Source: Rhodospirillales bacterium (GTDB lineage Bacteria; Pseudomonadota; Alphaproteobacteria; Reyranellales; Reyranellaceae). Taken from it: 64,000 nucleotides of DNA. The stretch lies in assembly GCA_016185145.1 (NCBI GenBank), contig JACPOB010000111.1:16221-80220 (forward strand), written 5' to 3'. Under the pieces are notes generated by a model, which searched no databases, was not told the origin of the DNA, and worked only from the letters and a program-made list of their open reading frames with translations. Shown here in pieces: positions 44,653-53,986 of the stretch. Both the position numbers and the translations under genes were made by a program. Positions within the stretch are counted from its first letter, which is position 1. Each line of letters starts with the position of its first letter.

Positions 44653-45690
44653 TTACACGGTCGCCACCGGCGTTGCAGGCGATCCGACCGCGCCCGGCAG
44701 CCGCAGCGGCGGCGCGGTCAGCAGGAAGCGCGAGCGCTTCTTGTCGCGCAGCCACAGCGCCAGGTCCTTCAGCCACCAGATTTCGCCGAGATTGAGCCCG
44801 AGCTTGAACAGGCAGTGGTTGTGGATGGGCAGCGACGGATGCTCGGCGTTGTCCGGCCCGGGCAGGGCGGGGACGGCCTCGACGCCGTAATTGTCGGCGA
44901 TCAGCGCCGAGATCCCGCTGTCGGTGATCCATTGCAGCAGACGCTTGTCGCGGCCGTCGAGCACCGAGCACATCGCATGAACGCGCACCGGATCGACCTT
45001 CTTGTCCATCTTGACGATCTCGTCGGTGAAGCCGGTGTAGAGCAGCAGCATGTCGCCCGGCTCGACCACGACCTTGTCGGCCTCCAGCACTTTGCGGAAG
45101 TCGTCGTAGTTCACGTACTTGTGGTCGCGCCCGAAATGCTTCTCGAGATCGACCAGCACGGCGCGGCCCTGGATCGCCTTGGCCGCCATGTTCTCGACGC
45201 CGAGCTTGTGGGCGTAGCTGAGATGGCCGCAGCCGTCGCGGCCGGCGTCGGGCTGCGGGCCGATCACGTCGATGCCGGCCTTGAAGCCGTTGTAGTAGAG
45301 CGGCTCGGGCACACCGTCGCCGTCGGCGTCGAAGAAGCCGCCGACATGGGCCAGCGTGTCCCACTGCGTGGAGTACTGTAGCGTCAGGATCACGCGATCG
45401 TCGCTCGCCACGTCGACGAACAACGGGTTGATGGTCTTGGTATGGAAGTTGAAGCGCCAGCCGTTCTCGTCGCCGGTCGGTGACAGCACCGGCGGCAGGC
45501 GGCGCGGGTTCAGCACGTTGCCGCCCGGCAGGTCGAGCGGCAGGCTGAGGCAGAACGACAGGCCTTCCTTCACCTCGGCGATGCCCTGGAGCACCTTTGC
45601 AGGCGTGATGAGATTCAGCCGGCCGAGCTGATCGTCGTCGCCCCAATCGCCCCAGGTCGAGCCTTCGGGGCGGTGCTTCCAGCGTTTCAT
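44653..45690 (-). CDS. Cyclase-family (kynurenine formamidase-like) hydrolase
   Basis: A 345-residue PF04199-type protein. The metal-binding region reads QYSTQWDTLAHVGGFFDADG, the Q-W-D variant of the family's HxGTHxD motif, and later GDMLLLYTGF and ALIADNYGVEAV. Family members hydrolyse amides or lactones; this longer TQWDxLAHV subgroup is mostly uncharacterised. It overlaps no gene and shares a short divergent region with the MFS gene. Confidence 0.78.
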   Translation of the reverse strand: MKRWKHRPEGSTWGDWGDDDQLGRLNLITPAKVLQGIAEVKEGLSFCLSLPLDLPGGNVLNPRRLPPVLSPTGDENGWRFNFHTKTINPLFVDVASDDRVILTLQYSTQWDTLAHVGGFFDADGDGVPEPLYYNGFKAGIDVIGPQPDAGRDGCGHLSYAHKLGVENMAAKAIQGRAVLVDLEKHFGRDHKYVNYDDFRKVLEADKVVVEPGDMLLLYTGFTDEIVKMDKKVDPVRVHAMCSVLDGRDKRLLQWITDSGISALIADNYGVEAVPALPGPDNAEHPSLPIHNHCLFKLGLNLGEIWWLKDLALWLRDKKRSRFLLTAPPLRLPGAVGSPATPVATV

Positions 45691-45807
45691 TGCAATCTCC
45701 CTTCGGTGCGCGGGGAGACTATACGCGGGCGGCGTCCCCGTGCACGCATGGCTCCTGCGCGGAATTCCGCAAACGAAAGCAACCCGGATCGACTATCATC
45801 CGCCGTC

Positions 45808-47034
45808 ATGTCCGCTGCTGCCGTACCCGCGTCCCGAGATGTTCGCGTCATAAGCCTGATCGGCGCCGCTCACGGCGCCAGCCACTTCTACCAGCTCGCC
45901 TTTGCCACGATGCTGCTGATCGTGCGCCAGGAAGCGGGCTTGAGCTTCACCGAGGTCGGGCTGCTGACCGGCATCTTTTACGGCGTGTCGGGCGTCACCC
46001 AGACCATGGCGGGCTTTGCCGTCGACCGATTCGGTGCACGACCGATCCTGGCCGGCGGCCTGTTCACCATCGGCATTGCCCTGGCGCTGATATCGGTCGC
46101 GCACTCCTTCGTCGGGTTCGCCGCCATTGCCGTGATCGCGGGCGCCGGCAACTCGGTGTTCCATCCGGCCGACTTCGCGCTCCTCAACGCTTCGGTGAAT
46201 CCGGGCCGGCTTGGCCGCGCCTACAGCATCCATGGCGTGGGCGGCTCGCTCGGCTGGGCGGCGGCGCCGGTGATGTTCTTCCTCGACAGCACGTTCGGAT
46301 GGGTCGGCGCGGCGATAATCGGCGCCATACCCGGCGTGCTCCTGTCGGTGCTGGTGCTCACCCATCGTGAGCAGCTCGTCGACCATCGAGTCAAGGATCG
46401 GGCGGCGATCCATCATCAGGCCGGCAAACCCATGATCGCGTTGTTCATGCAGCCGGCGATCCTGCTTTGCCTCGTCTATTTCGCCCTGATCGCGGCCAAT
46501 ACGGTCGGCATCCAGCAGTTCGCGGTGCCGGCGTGGGTCAGCATGTTCGGCGTCAGCGAGAATTATGCTGCACTTTGCCTGATCGTGTTCATCGTCGGCT
46601 CGGCCGGTGGCGTGCTGGTGGGCGGCTTCTTTGCCGATCGCGTCCGCCGCCACGACCGCGTCGCCACGCTCGGCCTGCTGGTGGCCGGCGCTCTCACCCT
46701 GCCGATCGCCATGCAGGCGGTGACGCCGGAGCTGCTGTTGCCGTTGCTGGCGCTCGCCGGCGCGGCGGGCGGCGCCACCGGCCCGTCGCGTGACATGATC
46801 GTGCGCGGCGCCACGCCCCCCGGAGCCTCGGGCAAGGTGTTCGGCTTCGTCTATTCCGGCCTGGACGTCGGCTCGTTCCTGGCGCCACCCGCCTTCGGCC
46901 TGTTGATGACGACGGGCCATGCCGCCGCCATCTTCTGGATCGCCGTCGGCCTCTATGTGATCAACGCCTGCCTGGTGATGGCGATCCGCCAATCGACCGC
47001 ACCTGCCGTGGTGAGACCGGCGGCCGCTGAATAA
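45808..47034 (+). CDS. MFS transporter
   Basis: A 408-residue major facilitator protein with about 12 membrane helices. The first loop AGFAVDRFGARPIL fits the MFS motif GxxxDRxGRR, and an equivalent GGFFADRVRRHDRVATLG occurs in the second half. The ATG at 45808 (MSAAAVPASRD) is preferred over an in-frame start 45 codons upstream, which would run back into the divergent cyclase gene. Substrate unknown. Confidence 0.88.
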   Translation: MSAAAVPASRDVRVISLIGAAHGASHFYQLAFATMLLIVRQEAGLSFTEVGLLTGIFYGVSGVTQTMAGFAVDRFGARPILAGGLFTIGIALALISVAHSFVGFAAIAVIAGAGNSVFHPADFALLNASVNPGRLGRAYSIHGVGGSLGWAAAPVMFFLDSTFGWVGAAIIGAIPGVLLSVLVLTHREQLVDHRVKDRAAIHHQAGKPMIALFMQPAILLCLVYFALIAANTVGIQQFAVPAWVSMFGVSENYAALCLIVFIVGSAGGVLVGGFFADRVRRHDRVATLGLLVAGALTLPIAMQAVTPELLLPLLALAGAAGGATGPSRDMIVRGATPPGASGKVFGFVYSGLDVGSFLAPPAFGLLMTTGHAAAIFWIAVGLYVINACLVMAIRQSTAPAVVRPAAAE

Positions 47035-47064
47035 CGCTTCGGGGCGCGCCAGAGCAACACGACT

Positions 47065-47176
47065 ACCTCACCCTGAGGAGCGCCCGAAGGGCGCGTCTCG
47101 AAGGGTGGCGACCCGCACCTCGTCTGAGGCCCACCCTTCGAGACGCCGCGCGTCGCGCGGCTCCTCAGGGTGAGGT
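47065..47176. repeat. Large palindromic intergenic repeat (CACCCTGAGGAGC family)
   Basis: A 112-base inverted repeat between convergent MFS and ABC-F genes: ACCTCACCCTGAGGAGCGCC...GCGTCTCGAAGGGTGG on the left and CCACCCTTCGAGACGCC...GGCTCCTCAGGGTGAGGT on the right. A second copy lies at 55150-55260. Confidence 0.85.
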
Positions 47177-47253
47177 GACGTTGATCTAGGAGCTCCATGA
47201 CGCGCCACCTACGGCGGAGTTTACGCCGCCTCTAGTGTCGCGCCCCCAGCGCA

Positions 47254-49167
47254 CTACGCCGCTTCGTAGGCTTCCTGCGCCTCGAGCCATTCGTGCTCGG
47301 CGTGGGCGATCTCGCGCTCCAGCCGGACCTTCTCGCGCTGCAGGTCGGCGACGTTGACCGATGCATCACTGTAGGTCGCAGGGTCGGCGAGCTTGGCCTC
47401 GATGTCGCTGCGCTGCTTGTTGAGCTTGGCGATTCCCTTTTCCAGCATCTCCAACGCCTTCTTGAGAGGCGCGCGCTTGGCCCGCGAGTCGGCCGACTGC
47501 TTGCGCTGTTCCTTCTTGGCCGCAGGCTCGGGGGCAGGCGATGGCGCCGTCGCGGCCACCTCGCGCTCGCGCTTGCCGGCCTTGCCGCTCTTGCCGCCAT
47601 TGCGTTCGCGCAGCAGCTTGGCCTGGTAGTCGTCGATGTCGCCGTCGAACGGCGTGACCTTGCCACCGGCCACGACCCAGAGCTGGTCGGCGACCAGCTT
47701 CACCAGGTGCGTGTCGTGGCTCACCAGCACGACGGCGCCGTCGAAGTCGTTGATGGCGTCGACCAGCGAGGCTCGCGCGTCCATGTCGAGGTGATTGGTC
47801 GGCTCGTCGAGCAGCAACAGGTGAGGCGCGTTGCGCGTCGCCAGCGACAGCAGGAGTCGCGTCTTCTCGCCGCCCGACAGCAGGCCGACCTTGAGATCGG
47901 CGCGCTCGCGGCTGAAGCCGAAGCGGCCGAGCTGGGCGCGCACCTTGGTCTCGCCCGCCGTCGGCCCGAGCGCGCTCGACATGTGGTTGAAGGGCGTCGC
48001 CTCGTAGTCGAGGCTCTCTTCCTGGTCCTGCGAGAAATAGCCGATGCGCAGCTTCGACGAGCGCTTGATCCGGCCTTCCCGCGGCTTCAGGCGATCCGAC
48101 AGGACCCGGATGAAGGTCGATTTGCCGTTGCCGTTCTGGCCGAGCAGCGCGATGCGGTCGTCCATGTCGAGGCGCAGGTCGAGCTTGCGCAATACCGGCG
48201 GACCGTCGCCGTAGCCGACCGTGACCTCGTCGATCGTCTCAATCGGCGAGGGCAGGTGATCGGGCGCCGGGAAGTTGAAGGCGATCCGCTCGTCGACCGG
48301 CACGGTGGCGATCGGTCCCAGCTTCTCGATCATCTTGATGCGCGACTGGGCCTGGCGCGCCTTGCTGGCCTTGGCCTTGAAGCGGTCGACGAAGGCCTGC
48401 ATGTGCTTGCGCTGCGCCGCGACCTTGGCCTGCTGGGCGGCGTCGTGCTCGAGCCGCTCGGCGCGCGTGCGCTCGAAACGGTCGAAGTTGCCGTTGTAGG
48501 TGACGAGCTTCTGCTGGTCGATGTGCACGATATGGTCGCACACGTCGTTCAGGAGGTCGCGGTCGTGGCTCACCATCAGCAGCGTGTGGCGGAACCGCTT
48601 CAGGTGCTCGGTGAGCCAGAGCTGGGCCTCGAGGTCGAGATGGTTCGACGGCTCGTCGAGGATCAGCAGGTCGGGGTTGCTGAACAGCGTGCCGGCGAGC
48701 GCCACGCGCATGCGCCAGCCACCGGAGAATTCGCCGCAGGGCCGCGCCTGCGCCGCATTGTCGAAACCGAGGCCGTTCAGGATCGAGGCAGCCCGCGCCG
48801 GGGCCGAGGCCGCGCCGATCTCATCGAGTCGGGCATGGATCTCGGCCAGCCGCAGGCCGTCGTGGCAGGTCTCGTCCTCGGCCAGCAGAGCGGTGCGCTC
48901 GACGTCGGCAGCCAGCACGGCGTCGAGGACCGTGATGTCGCCGCCCGGCGGATCCTGCGGCACCGAGCCGACGCGGGATCGGCCGGTCATGTTGATGGTG
49001 CCGCCGTCGGCCTCGAATTCGCCCTGGATCAGCTTCAGCAGCGTCGATTTGCCCGCGCCGTTTCGGCCGACAAGGCCGACCTTCCAGCCGTCGGAAATGG
49101 CCGCCGAGGCGCGGTCGAACAGGACGCGCTCGCCGTGGCGGAAGGAGAGGTCGTTGACGTGCAACAT
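47254..49167 (-). CDS. ABC-F family ATPase (Uup/EttA-like)
   Basis: A 637-residue protein with two ABC ATPase domains and no membrane segments. Walker A motifs are GRNGAGKST (about residue 37) and GQNGNGKST (about 330); signatures are FSGGWRMRVALA and LSGGEKTRLLLS. The linker holds the charged KAKASKARQAQSRIK stretch, and the C-terminus is a coiled coil rich in Lys and Glu, Uup-like. ABC-F proteins act on the ribosome. The ATG at 49167 gives MLHVNDLSFRHGER. Confidence 0.93.
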   Translation of the reverse strand: MLHVNDLSFRHGERVLFDRASAAISDGWKVGLVGRNGAGKSTLLKLIQGEFEADGGTINMTGRSRVGSVPQDPPGGDITVLDAVLAADVERTALLAEDETCHDGLRLAEIHARLDEIGAASAPARAASILNGLGFDNAAQARPCGEFSGGWRMRVALAGTLFSNPDLLILDEPSNHLDLEAQLWLTEHLKRFRHTLLMVSHDRDLLNDVCDHIVHIDQQKLVTYNGNFDRFERTRAERLEHDAAQQAKVAAQRKHMQAFVDRFKAKASKARQAQSRIKMIEKLGPIATVPVDERIAFNFPAPDHLPSPIETIDEVTVGYGDGPPVLRKLDLRLDMDDRIALLGQNGNGKSTFIRVLSDRLKPREGRIKRSSKLRIGYFSQDQEESLDYEATPFNHMSSALGPTAGETKVRAQLGRFGFSRERADLKVGLLSGGEKTRLLLSLATRNAPHLLLLDEPTNHLDMDARASLVDAINDFDGAVVLVSHDTHLVKLVADQLWVVAGGKVTPFDGDIDDYQAKLLRERNGGKSGKAGKREREVAATAPSPAPEPAAKKEQRKQSADSRAKRAPLKKALEMLEKGIAKLNKQRSDIEAKLADPATYSDASVNVADLQREKVRLEREIAHAEHEWLEAQEAYEAA

Positions 49168-49211
49168 GGGGCCGCGGCGTTTAGCACGCGGGGCGGGGTC
49201 ATCCAACCGGC

Positions 49212-49240
49212 TTGCCGGGCCAAAACACCGCGTTTATAAG
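49212..49240 (+). promoter_or_regulatory. Putative sigma-70-type promoter of ndk
   Basis: TTGCCG at 49212-49217 and TATAAG at 49235-49240 are separated by exactly 17 bases and lie 40 bases before the ndk start codon. The match to TTGACA/TATAAT is four and five of six. Confidence 0.55.
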
Positions 49241-49280
49241 GCGCGCCCACGCGCAGGAAGCACGCAAGGAAGAGGGATTC

Positions 49281-49703
49281 ATGGCTGTCGAACGCACTTT
49301 CTCGATCATCAAGCCGGACGCGACCCGCCGGAACCTGACCGGCAAGATCAACGCCCGGTTCGAGGAGAAGGGCCTGCGCATCGTGGCCCAGAAGCGGATC
49401 TGGATGACCCGCACCCAGGCCGAGCAGTTCTACGGCGTGCACAAGGAGCGGCCGTTCTTCAACGATCTTTGCAAATTCATGACGTCCGGCCCGGTCGTCG
49501 TGCAGGTCCTGGAGGGCGAGGGCGCCGTCGCCAAGAACCGCGAGATCATGGGCGCCACCAACCCGGCCAACGCCGCGGCCGGCACGATCCGCAAGGACTT
49601 CGCGGAATCGATCGAGGCCAATTCGGTGCACGGCTCGGATTCGCCCGAGAACGCGGCGATCGAGATCGCCTATTTCTTCGCCGGCGCCGAGATCGTCGGC
49701 TGA
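49281..49703 (+). CDS. ndk: Nucleoside diphosphate kinase
   Basis: A 140-residue NDK starting MAVERTFSIIKPDATRRNLT. The catalytic His is in NSVHGSDSPENA near residue 117, and KERPFFNDL and GATNPANA are typical. It balances NTP pools. An AAGAGGGA ribosome binding site precedes the ATG. A strong terminator follows. Confidence 0.96.
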   Translation: MAVERTFSIIKPDATRRNLTGKINARFEEKGLRIVAQKRIWMTRTQAEQFYGVHKERPFFNDLCKFMTSGPVVVQVLEGEGAVAKNREIMGATNPANAAAGTIRKDFAESIEANSVHGSDSPENAAIEIAYFFAGAEIVG

Positions 49704-49728
49704 GCGACGAGGCTATCAGCCAAACAAA

Positions 49729-49759
49729 AAAAGCGGCCCACTCGGGCCGCTTTCTTTTT
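49729..49759. terminator. Rho-independent terminator between ndk and the COX IV-like gene
   Basis: A 10-base-pair stem AAAGCGGCCC/GGGCCGCTTT with a four-base loop, followed by CTTTTTG; the A-rich left flank means it can also serve the convergent gene on the minus strand. Confidence 0.85.
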
Positions 49760-49776
49760 GTCGTGTCGCCGAAGCG

Positions 49777-49980
49777 TCAGCTCATGACGGCGAAGGCCAC
49801 CAGCAGGGCGATCGTGCCGCCGATGCCGAGCAGCAGGGCGAAGATCGGCGTGTTGCCGACCAGGCCCAGCGCCATGCAGGCGAGCAGCAGCACGACGAAC
49901 AGAATGCCGAACAGCACCAGCTTGTTGAATGCGGTGTAGGTGCTGAAATGGTCGGGATAGTCGTCCTGCACGTCGGCCAT
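49777..49980 (-). CDS. aa3-type cytochrome c oxidase subunit IV-like small membrane protein
   Basis: A 67-residue protein: a short polar N-terminus with YPDHFSTYTAFNKL, then two membrane helices. The DHxxTYxxF pattern before a helix is what I associate with the bacterial aa3-type subunit IV family (PF07835). It is not adjacent to other oxidase genes here, as is common in Alphaproteobacteria. A different small membrane protein family remains possible. Confidence 0.65.
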   Translation of the reverse strand: MADVQDDYPDHFSTYTAFNKLVLFGILFVVLLLACMALGLVGNTPIFALLLGIGGTIALLVAFAVMS

Positions 49981-50021
49981 GGTCCTGAGAATTCCTCGTT
50001 TGGTTGGGGTCTTATAGCGAA

Positions 50022-50672
50022 CTAAGGGTCGGACGAGAAGAGGAGCGTGGCGCCGTTGGGGACGCCTGCGACGGCCACCTGGGCGCTGGAAACCGACAGG
50101 CGGCCCTCGGCGAACCAGCGTACGACCAGCGGGTAGAGGCGGTGCTCCTGGCGCAGGATGCGTGCGGCAAGCCGATCGGCGTCGTCATCCGGCAGCACCG
50201 GCACGGCGGCCTGCGCGATGATCGGGCCGGAATCGAGGTCGGCCGTGACGAAATGCACCGTGCAGCCGCTGATGCGAACACCTGCGTCGATCGCCTGCTG
50301 CTGGACCCGCAACCCGGGAAAGGCCGGAAGCAGCGAGGGATGGATGTTGACGATGCGGTCCTTCCAGTGCCCGGGGAACCATGGACTCTGGATGCGCATG
50401 AAGCCTGCCAGCGCCACCAGCCCGACGCCGCGCTTCTCGAGCTCCGCCGACACGACGCGGTCGAAGCTCTCGCGGTCAGGAAACTCCTTGTGCGGGACGA
50501 CCACGGTCGGCACGCCGGCGTCCCGGGCAAGCTCGAGACCGGCCGCGCTCGCTACGTTGCTGATCACGGCGGCGATTTCGGCCGGATAGTCCGGCGCCCG
50601 GGCAGCCTCGATGAGCGCAGCCATGTTGCTGCCGCGACCAGAGATCAGGATACCGACCTTCAGCTTCGCCAT
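50022..50672 (-). CDS. purN: Phosphoribosylglycinamide formyltransferase
   Basis: A 216-residue GAR transformylase. Visible motifs are ILISGRGSNMAALIEAAR, ALAGFMRI, the catalytic NIHPSLLPAFPG, and TADLDSGPIIAQ with the catalytic Asp. It uses 10-formyl-THF to formylate GAR in purine synthesis. Its ATG overlaps the purM stop by 13 bases. Confidence 0.95.
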   Translation of the reverse strand: MAKLKVGILISGRGSNMAALIEAARAPDYPAEIAAVISNVASAAGLELARDAGVPTVVVPHKEFPDRESFDRVVSAELEKRGVGLVALAGFMRIQSPWFPGHWKDRIVNIHPSLLPAFPGLRVQQQAIDAGVRISGCTVHFVTADLDSGPIIAQAAVPVLPDDDADRLAARILRQEHRLYPLVVRWFAEGRLSVSSAQVAVAGVPNGATLLFSSDP

Positions 50673-51745
50673 AGGCTCTCGGCGTGATCGACCACACAGT
50701 CGGCTTCGCCCGGCGGACCGGTCTCGATGATGCCGACCTGGCTCACGCTTTCGCCGGCCTCGGTCAGAACCCTGGCGATCGTCGCGGCATCATCGGCTGC
50801 GGCGACGACGACCATGCCGAGGCCGCAGTTGAACGTCCGCAGCATGTCGTCGGTCGGCACCTGGCCGATCTCGCGCAGCCAGCGGAATACGCGCGGCGCC
50901 TGCCATTGACGCGCATCGAGCCGCGCGCGCGTGCCGTCGGGCAGGCAGCGCGGGACGTTGCCCGGCAAGCCGCCGCCGGTGATATGGGCCAGCCCCTTGA
51001 TGGCGCCGGTGCCGCGGATCGCCGCCAGCAGCGGCTTCACGTAGATGTGCGTGGGCTCGAGCAATGCCTGGCCGAGCGATCCCTCGGCGAATGGCGCCGC
51101 CGCGTCGTAGCCGAGGCCGCTGCGTGCAACGATGCGCCGCACCAGCGAATAGCCGTTGGAATGCGCGCCGTTGGACGCTAGCCCCAGCACGACATCACCC
51201 GGCGCGATGTCCGGGCGCGGCAGCAACTCGTGTCGCTCGGCGGCGCCAACCGAGAAGCCGGCAAGGTCGTAGTCGCCGTCGGCATACATGCCGGGCATCT
51301 CCGCCGTCTCGCCGCCGACCAGTGCACAGCCCGCGCGCCGGCAGCCTTCGGCGATGCCGGCGACGACGCGGCGGCCCGCTTCGACGTCGAGCTTGCCGCT
51401 GGCGTAGTAGTCGAGAAAGAAAAGCGGCTCGGCGCCCTGCACGACGATGTCGTTGACGCACATCGCCACCAGGTCGATGCCGACGGTGTCGGGAATGCCG
51501 GCTTCGATCGCGACCTTGAGCTTGGTGCCCACGCCGTCGGTGCCCGATACCAGGATCGGGTCCTCGAAACCCGCCGCCTTGAGATCGAACAGGCCGCCAA
51601 AGCCGCCGAGCCCGCCCATCACGCCGCGCCGATCGGTGCTGCGCGCCAACGGCTTGATGTGCTCGACCAGTGCATCGCCGGCATCGATGTCGACGCCGGC
51701 GTCCTTGTAGGTCAGGGGTGGGCTGTTGTGGCCTTGTTTGCTCAA
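50660..51745 (-). CDS. purM: Phosphoribosylformylglycinamidine cyclo-ligase
   Basis: A 361-residue AIR synthetase with GGFGGLFDL, VSGTDGVGTKLK, CVNDIVVQGAEPLFFLDY and ITGGGLPGNVPR. The frame stays open far upstream, but the TTG at 51745 gives a standard-length protein and leaves a 58-base divergent gap to the DUF2066 gene; a longer start would overlap that gene's leader. It is co-transcribed with purN. Confidence 0.92.
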   Translation of the reverse strand: MSKQGHNSPPLTYKDAGVDIDAGDALVEHIKPLARSTDRRGVMGGLGGFGGLFDLKAAGFEDPILVSGTDGVGTKLKVAIEAGIPDTVGIDLVAMCVNDIVVQGAEPLFFLDYYASGKLDVEAGRRVVAGIAEGCRRAGCALVGGETAEMPGMYADGDYDLAGFSVGAAERHELLPRPDIAPGDVVLGLASNGAHSNGYSLVRRIVARSGLGYDAAAPFAEGSLGQALLEPTHIYVKPLLAAIRGTGAIKGLAHITGGGLPGNVPRCLPDGTRARLDARQWQAPRVFRWLREIGQVPTDDMLRTFNCGLGMVVVAAADDAATIARVLTEAGESVSQVGIIETGPPGEADCVVDHAESLWRS

Positions 51746-51803
51746 GCCGGGCTCATTCGCTAGACAGGTGGCCGCGAACATAACCAAAAACCGGACCCCC
51801 GCA

Positions 51804-52877
51804 ATGCCGCCAGTGCGCTGGTTTTCCACGATCCTTCTCGCCCTGCTGACGGCTTTTTCCCTGTCGGGGGGAGCAATCGCCCAGGGCAGCAACACCTACA
51901 CGGTGACCGGCGTCGACGTCGACGTGACGGCGCCCGACGCCGTGCAGGCGCGTCAGCAGGGCATCGCCGAGGCGCGGCGGAAGGCGGCGAAGATGCTGGT
52001 CGACCGCGTCGTGGCGCCGGAGGACCGCGCCCGAGTGACGATCCCCAGCGACGCCAGCCTCGAAGGCATGGTGCGAGGCATCGAGTTCGTTCGCGAGCGT
52101 TCCGCGCCCGGTCGCTACATCGCCACGCTCAACGTCGTGTTCCAGCCCGATCCGGTGAAGGCATGGCTCGGCCAGGCCGGGGTCACGGTCGCCGAGACGG
52201 TGTCGCGCCCGGCGCTGGTCATTCCGTTGTGGAAGGGCCAGGCAGGCGTCGAGCCGCTCGACGACCGCAACGCCTGGCGCGAGGCGTGGCGGACCCTCGA
52301 CACCGCCGGCAGCGCGGTGCCGGTGACGGTGCTGCGCGGCGACCAGCTCGACCAGAGCGCCGTGACCGCCGAGCAGCTCTACGTCGGCGACGTCTCGGCG
52401 CTCGCCCGCCTCAACGAGCGCTATCGCGCGCCGACCATCATCGTGGCGATCGTCGAGGGCGACAGGGATGGCGGGCCTCTGACCGTCGGCGGCCTGCGCT
52501 ACGACGCGCAGACGGGCGCACGCAGCGAGATCCCGCGCACGACCGTTCCCGACTCGGGCCAGCTCGCGACGGCGGCCCAGCAGATCCACCAGAAGCTCGA
52601 CGAGCAATGGCGGAGCGTTGCCACGGTGCGCCGCGATTCGCAGGATGCGATCGACGTCTACGTGCCGATCCGGGCGCTCGGCGACTGGGTGCAGGTACGC
52701 CAGCGGCTGGGCAGCGTGCCGGCAGTGAAAGGCGTCGTCGTGCGCCAGCTCGAATCCGATCGCGCCGAGCTCAAGCTGGAATATTTCGGCACCACCGACG
52801 AACTGCAGCGCACACTGGCCTTGGCTGGCCTCGTGCTCGACAAGGACGCCGACAGGTGGCGATTGCAGGTCCGCTGA
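51804..52877 (+). CDS. DUF2066 domain-containing secreted protein
   Basis: A 357-residue protein with a clear signal peptide (MPPVRWFSTILLALLTAFSL ending in AIAQ). The mature part begins TYTVTGVDVDVTAPDA and matches DUF2066 throughout, a periplasmic or envelope family of unknown function. Its place between purM and the AI-2E gene is a conserved alphaproteobacterial neighbourhood. Confidence 0.85.
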   Translation: MPPVRWFSTILLALLTAFSLSGGAIAQGSNTYTVTGVDVDVTAPDAVQARQQGIAEARRKAAKMLVDRVVAPEDRARVTIPSDASLEGMVRGIEFVRERSAPGRYIATLNVVFQPDPVKAWLGQAGVTVAETVSRPALVIPLWKGQAGVEPLDDRNAWREAWRTLDTAGSAVPVTVLRGDQLDQSAVTAEQLYVGDVSALARLNERYRAPTIIVAIVEGDRDGGPLTVGGLRYDAQTGARSEIPRTTVPDSGQLATAAQQIHQKLDEQWRSVATVRRDSQDAIDVYVPIRALGDWVQVRQRLGSVPAVKGVVVRQLESDRAELKLEYFGTTDELQRTLALAGLVLDKDADRWRLQVR

Positions 52878-52900
52878 TTGCCGCCGCGGGGAACTGACGG

Positions 52901-53983
52901 ATGAGCAGCACCGGCCAGACCGCGCGGTGGCGCTTCTGGGTGGCGATGGCCGCCGTCTTTCTGGTGCTGCTGTGGCTGCTGAACGACATCCTGCTGCCGT
53001 TCGTCGTCGGCATGGTCGTTGCCTACTTCCTCGATCCGGTGGTCGCGCGCCTGCAGCGGATGGGCATGTCGCGCACCTGGGCGACCACCTCCGTCACGAT
53101 TCTCGCGGTGCTCATCACCGTCGGCGTGGCGATGGCCATCGTGCCGCCGCTGTTCAGCCAGCTCCAGTCGCTGATCATCAGCTTCCCCGACTACACGGTG
53201 AAGCTGGCGGCGCGCATAACACCGCTGATCGACCCAATCCGCGAACGGCTCAGTCTGCCGCCCCTCAGCCTCCACGAACTGCAGGCCGAGCTGACGCAGC
53301 GCGCCGGCCAGGTGCTGGCAGTCGCCGGGACCGTTGCCGGCAAGCTGGCGCAGGGCGGCCTCGCATTTTTCAACCTGCTGGCGCTCTTGTTCCTGACGCC
53401 CGTCGTCACCTTCTACCTGCTGCGTGACTGGGAGAGGCTGGTCGACGCCATCGACGGCGCCTTGCCGCGGGACCATGCGAACACGATCCGCAAGCTCGCC
53501 CACGAATCGAATGCCGCCATCGCCGGCTACGTGCGCGGGCAGGCCCTGGTCTGCATCTCGCTCGGCAGCATCTACGCCATCGGCCTGTCGCTGGTCGGCC
53601 TGAAGTTCGGCCTGATCATCGGACTCATCGCCGGCGCGATCTCGTTCATCCCCTTCGTCGGTACCTTCGTCGGTGCCGTGATGGCCTTGGGCATGGCGCT
53701 GGTGCAGTTTCCGCCGGACTGGATCGGCGTCGTGAAGGTCGGGGTCGTCTTCCTGGTCGGCCAGATGCTCGAGGGCAACGTCCTGTCGCCCAAGCTGGTC
53801 GGCGACAGGGTCGGCCTGCATCCGGTCTGGATCATGTTCGCGTTGCTGGCGGGCGGCGCGTTGTTCGGCTTCGTTGGCGTGCTGATCGCGGTCCCGGTGG
53901 CGGCCGTGGTCGGCGTGGTGGCGCGTCATCTCATCGGCCGCTATCGCGACAGCCAGTACTATCGCGGCACCGACGCCGGCTGA
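52901..53983 (+). CDS. AI-2E family transporter (PerM-like)
   Basis: A 360-residue membrane protein with about seven to eight helices. It has the N-terminal pair of helices, a long periplasmic domain and the PF01594-type segment around AGYVRGQALVCISLGSIYAI and SFIPFVGTFVGAVMA. Family members are proposed permeases; the actual substrate is not established. It lies four bases before hdaA. Confidence 0.85.
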   Translation: MSSTGQTARWRFWVAMAAVFLVLLWLLNDILLPFVVGMVVAYFLDPVVARLQRMGMSRTWATTSVTILAVLITVGVAMAIVPPLFSQLQSLIISFPDYTVKLAARITPLIDPIRERLSLPPLSLHELQAELTQRAGQVLAVAGTVAGKLAQGGLAFFNLLALLFLTPVVTFYLLRDWERLVDAIDGALPRDHANTIRKLAHESNAAIAGYVRGQALVCISLGSIYAIGLSLVGLKFGLIIGLIAGAISFIPFVGTFVGAVMALGMALVQFPPDWIGVVKVGVVFLVGQMLEGNVLSPKLVGDRVGLHPVWIMFALLAGGALFGFVGVLIAVPVAAVVGVVARHLIGRYRDSQYYRGTDAG

Positions 53984-53986
53984 GCG

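Noticed and set aside
47293..49239. Plus-strand 648-codon open frame opposite the ABC-F gene
   Set aside because: The minus-strand protein has two complete ABC domains; the plus frame has no motifs.
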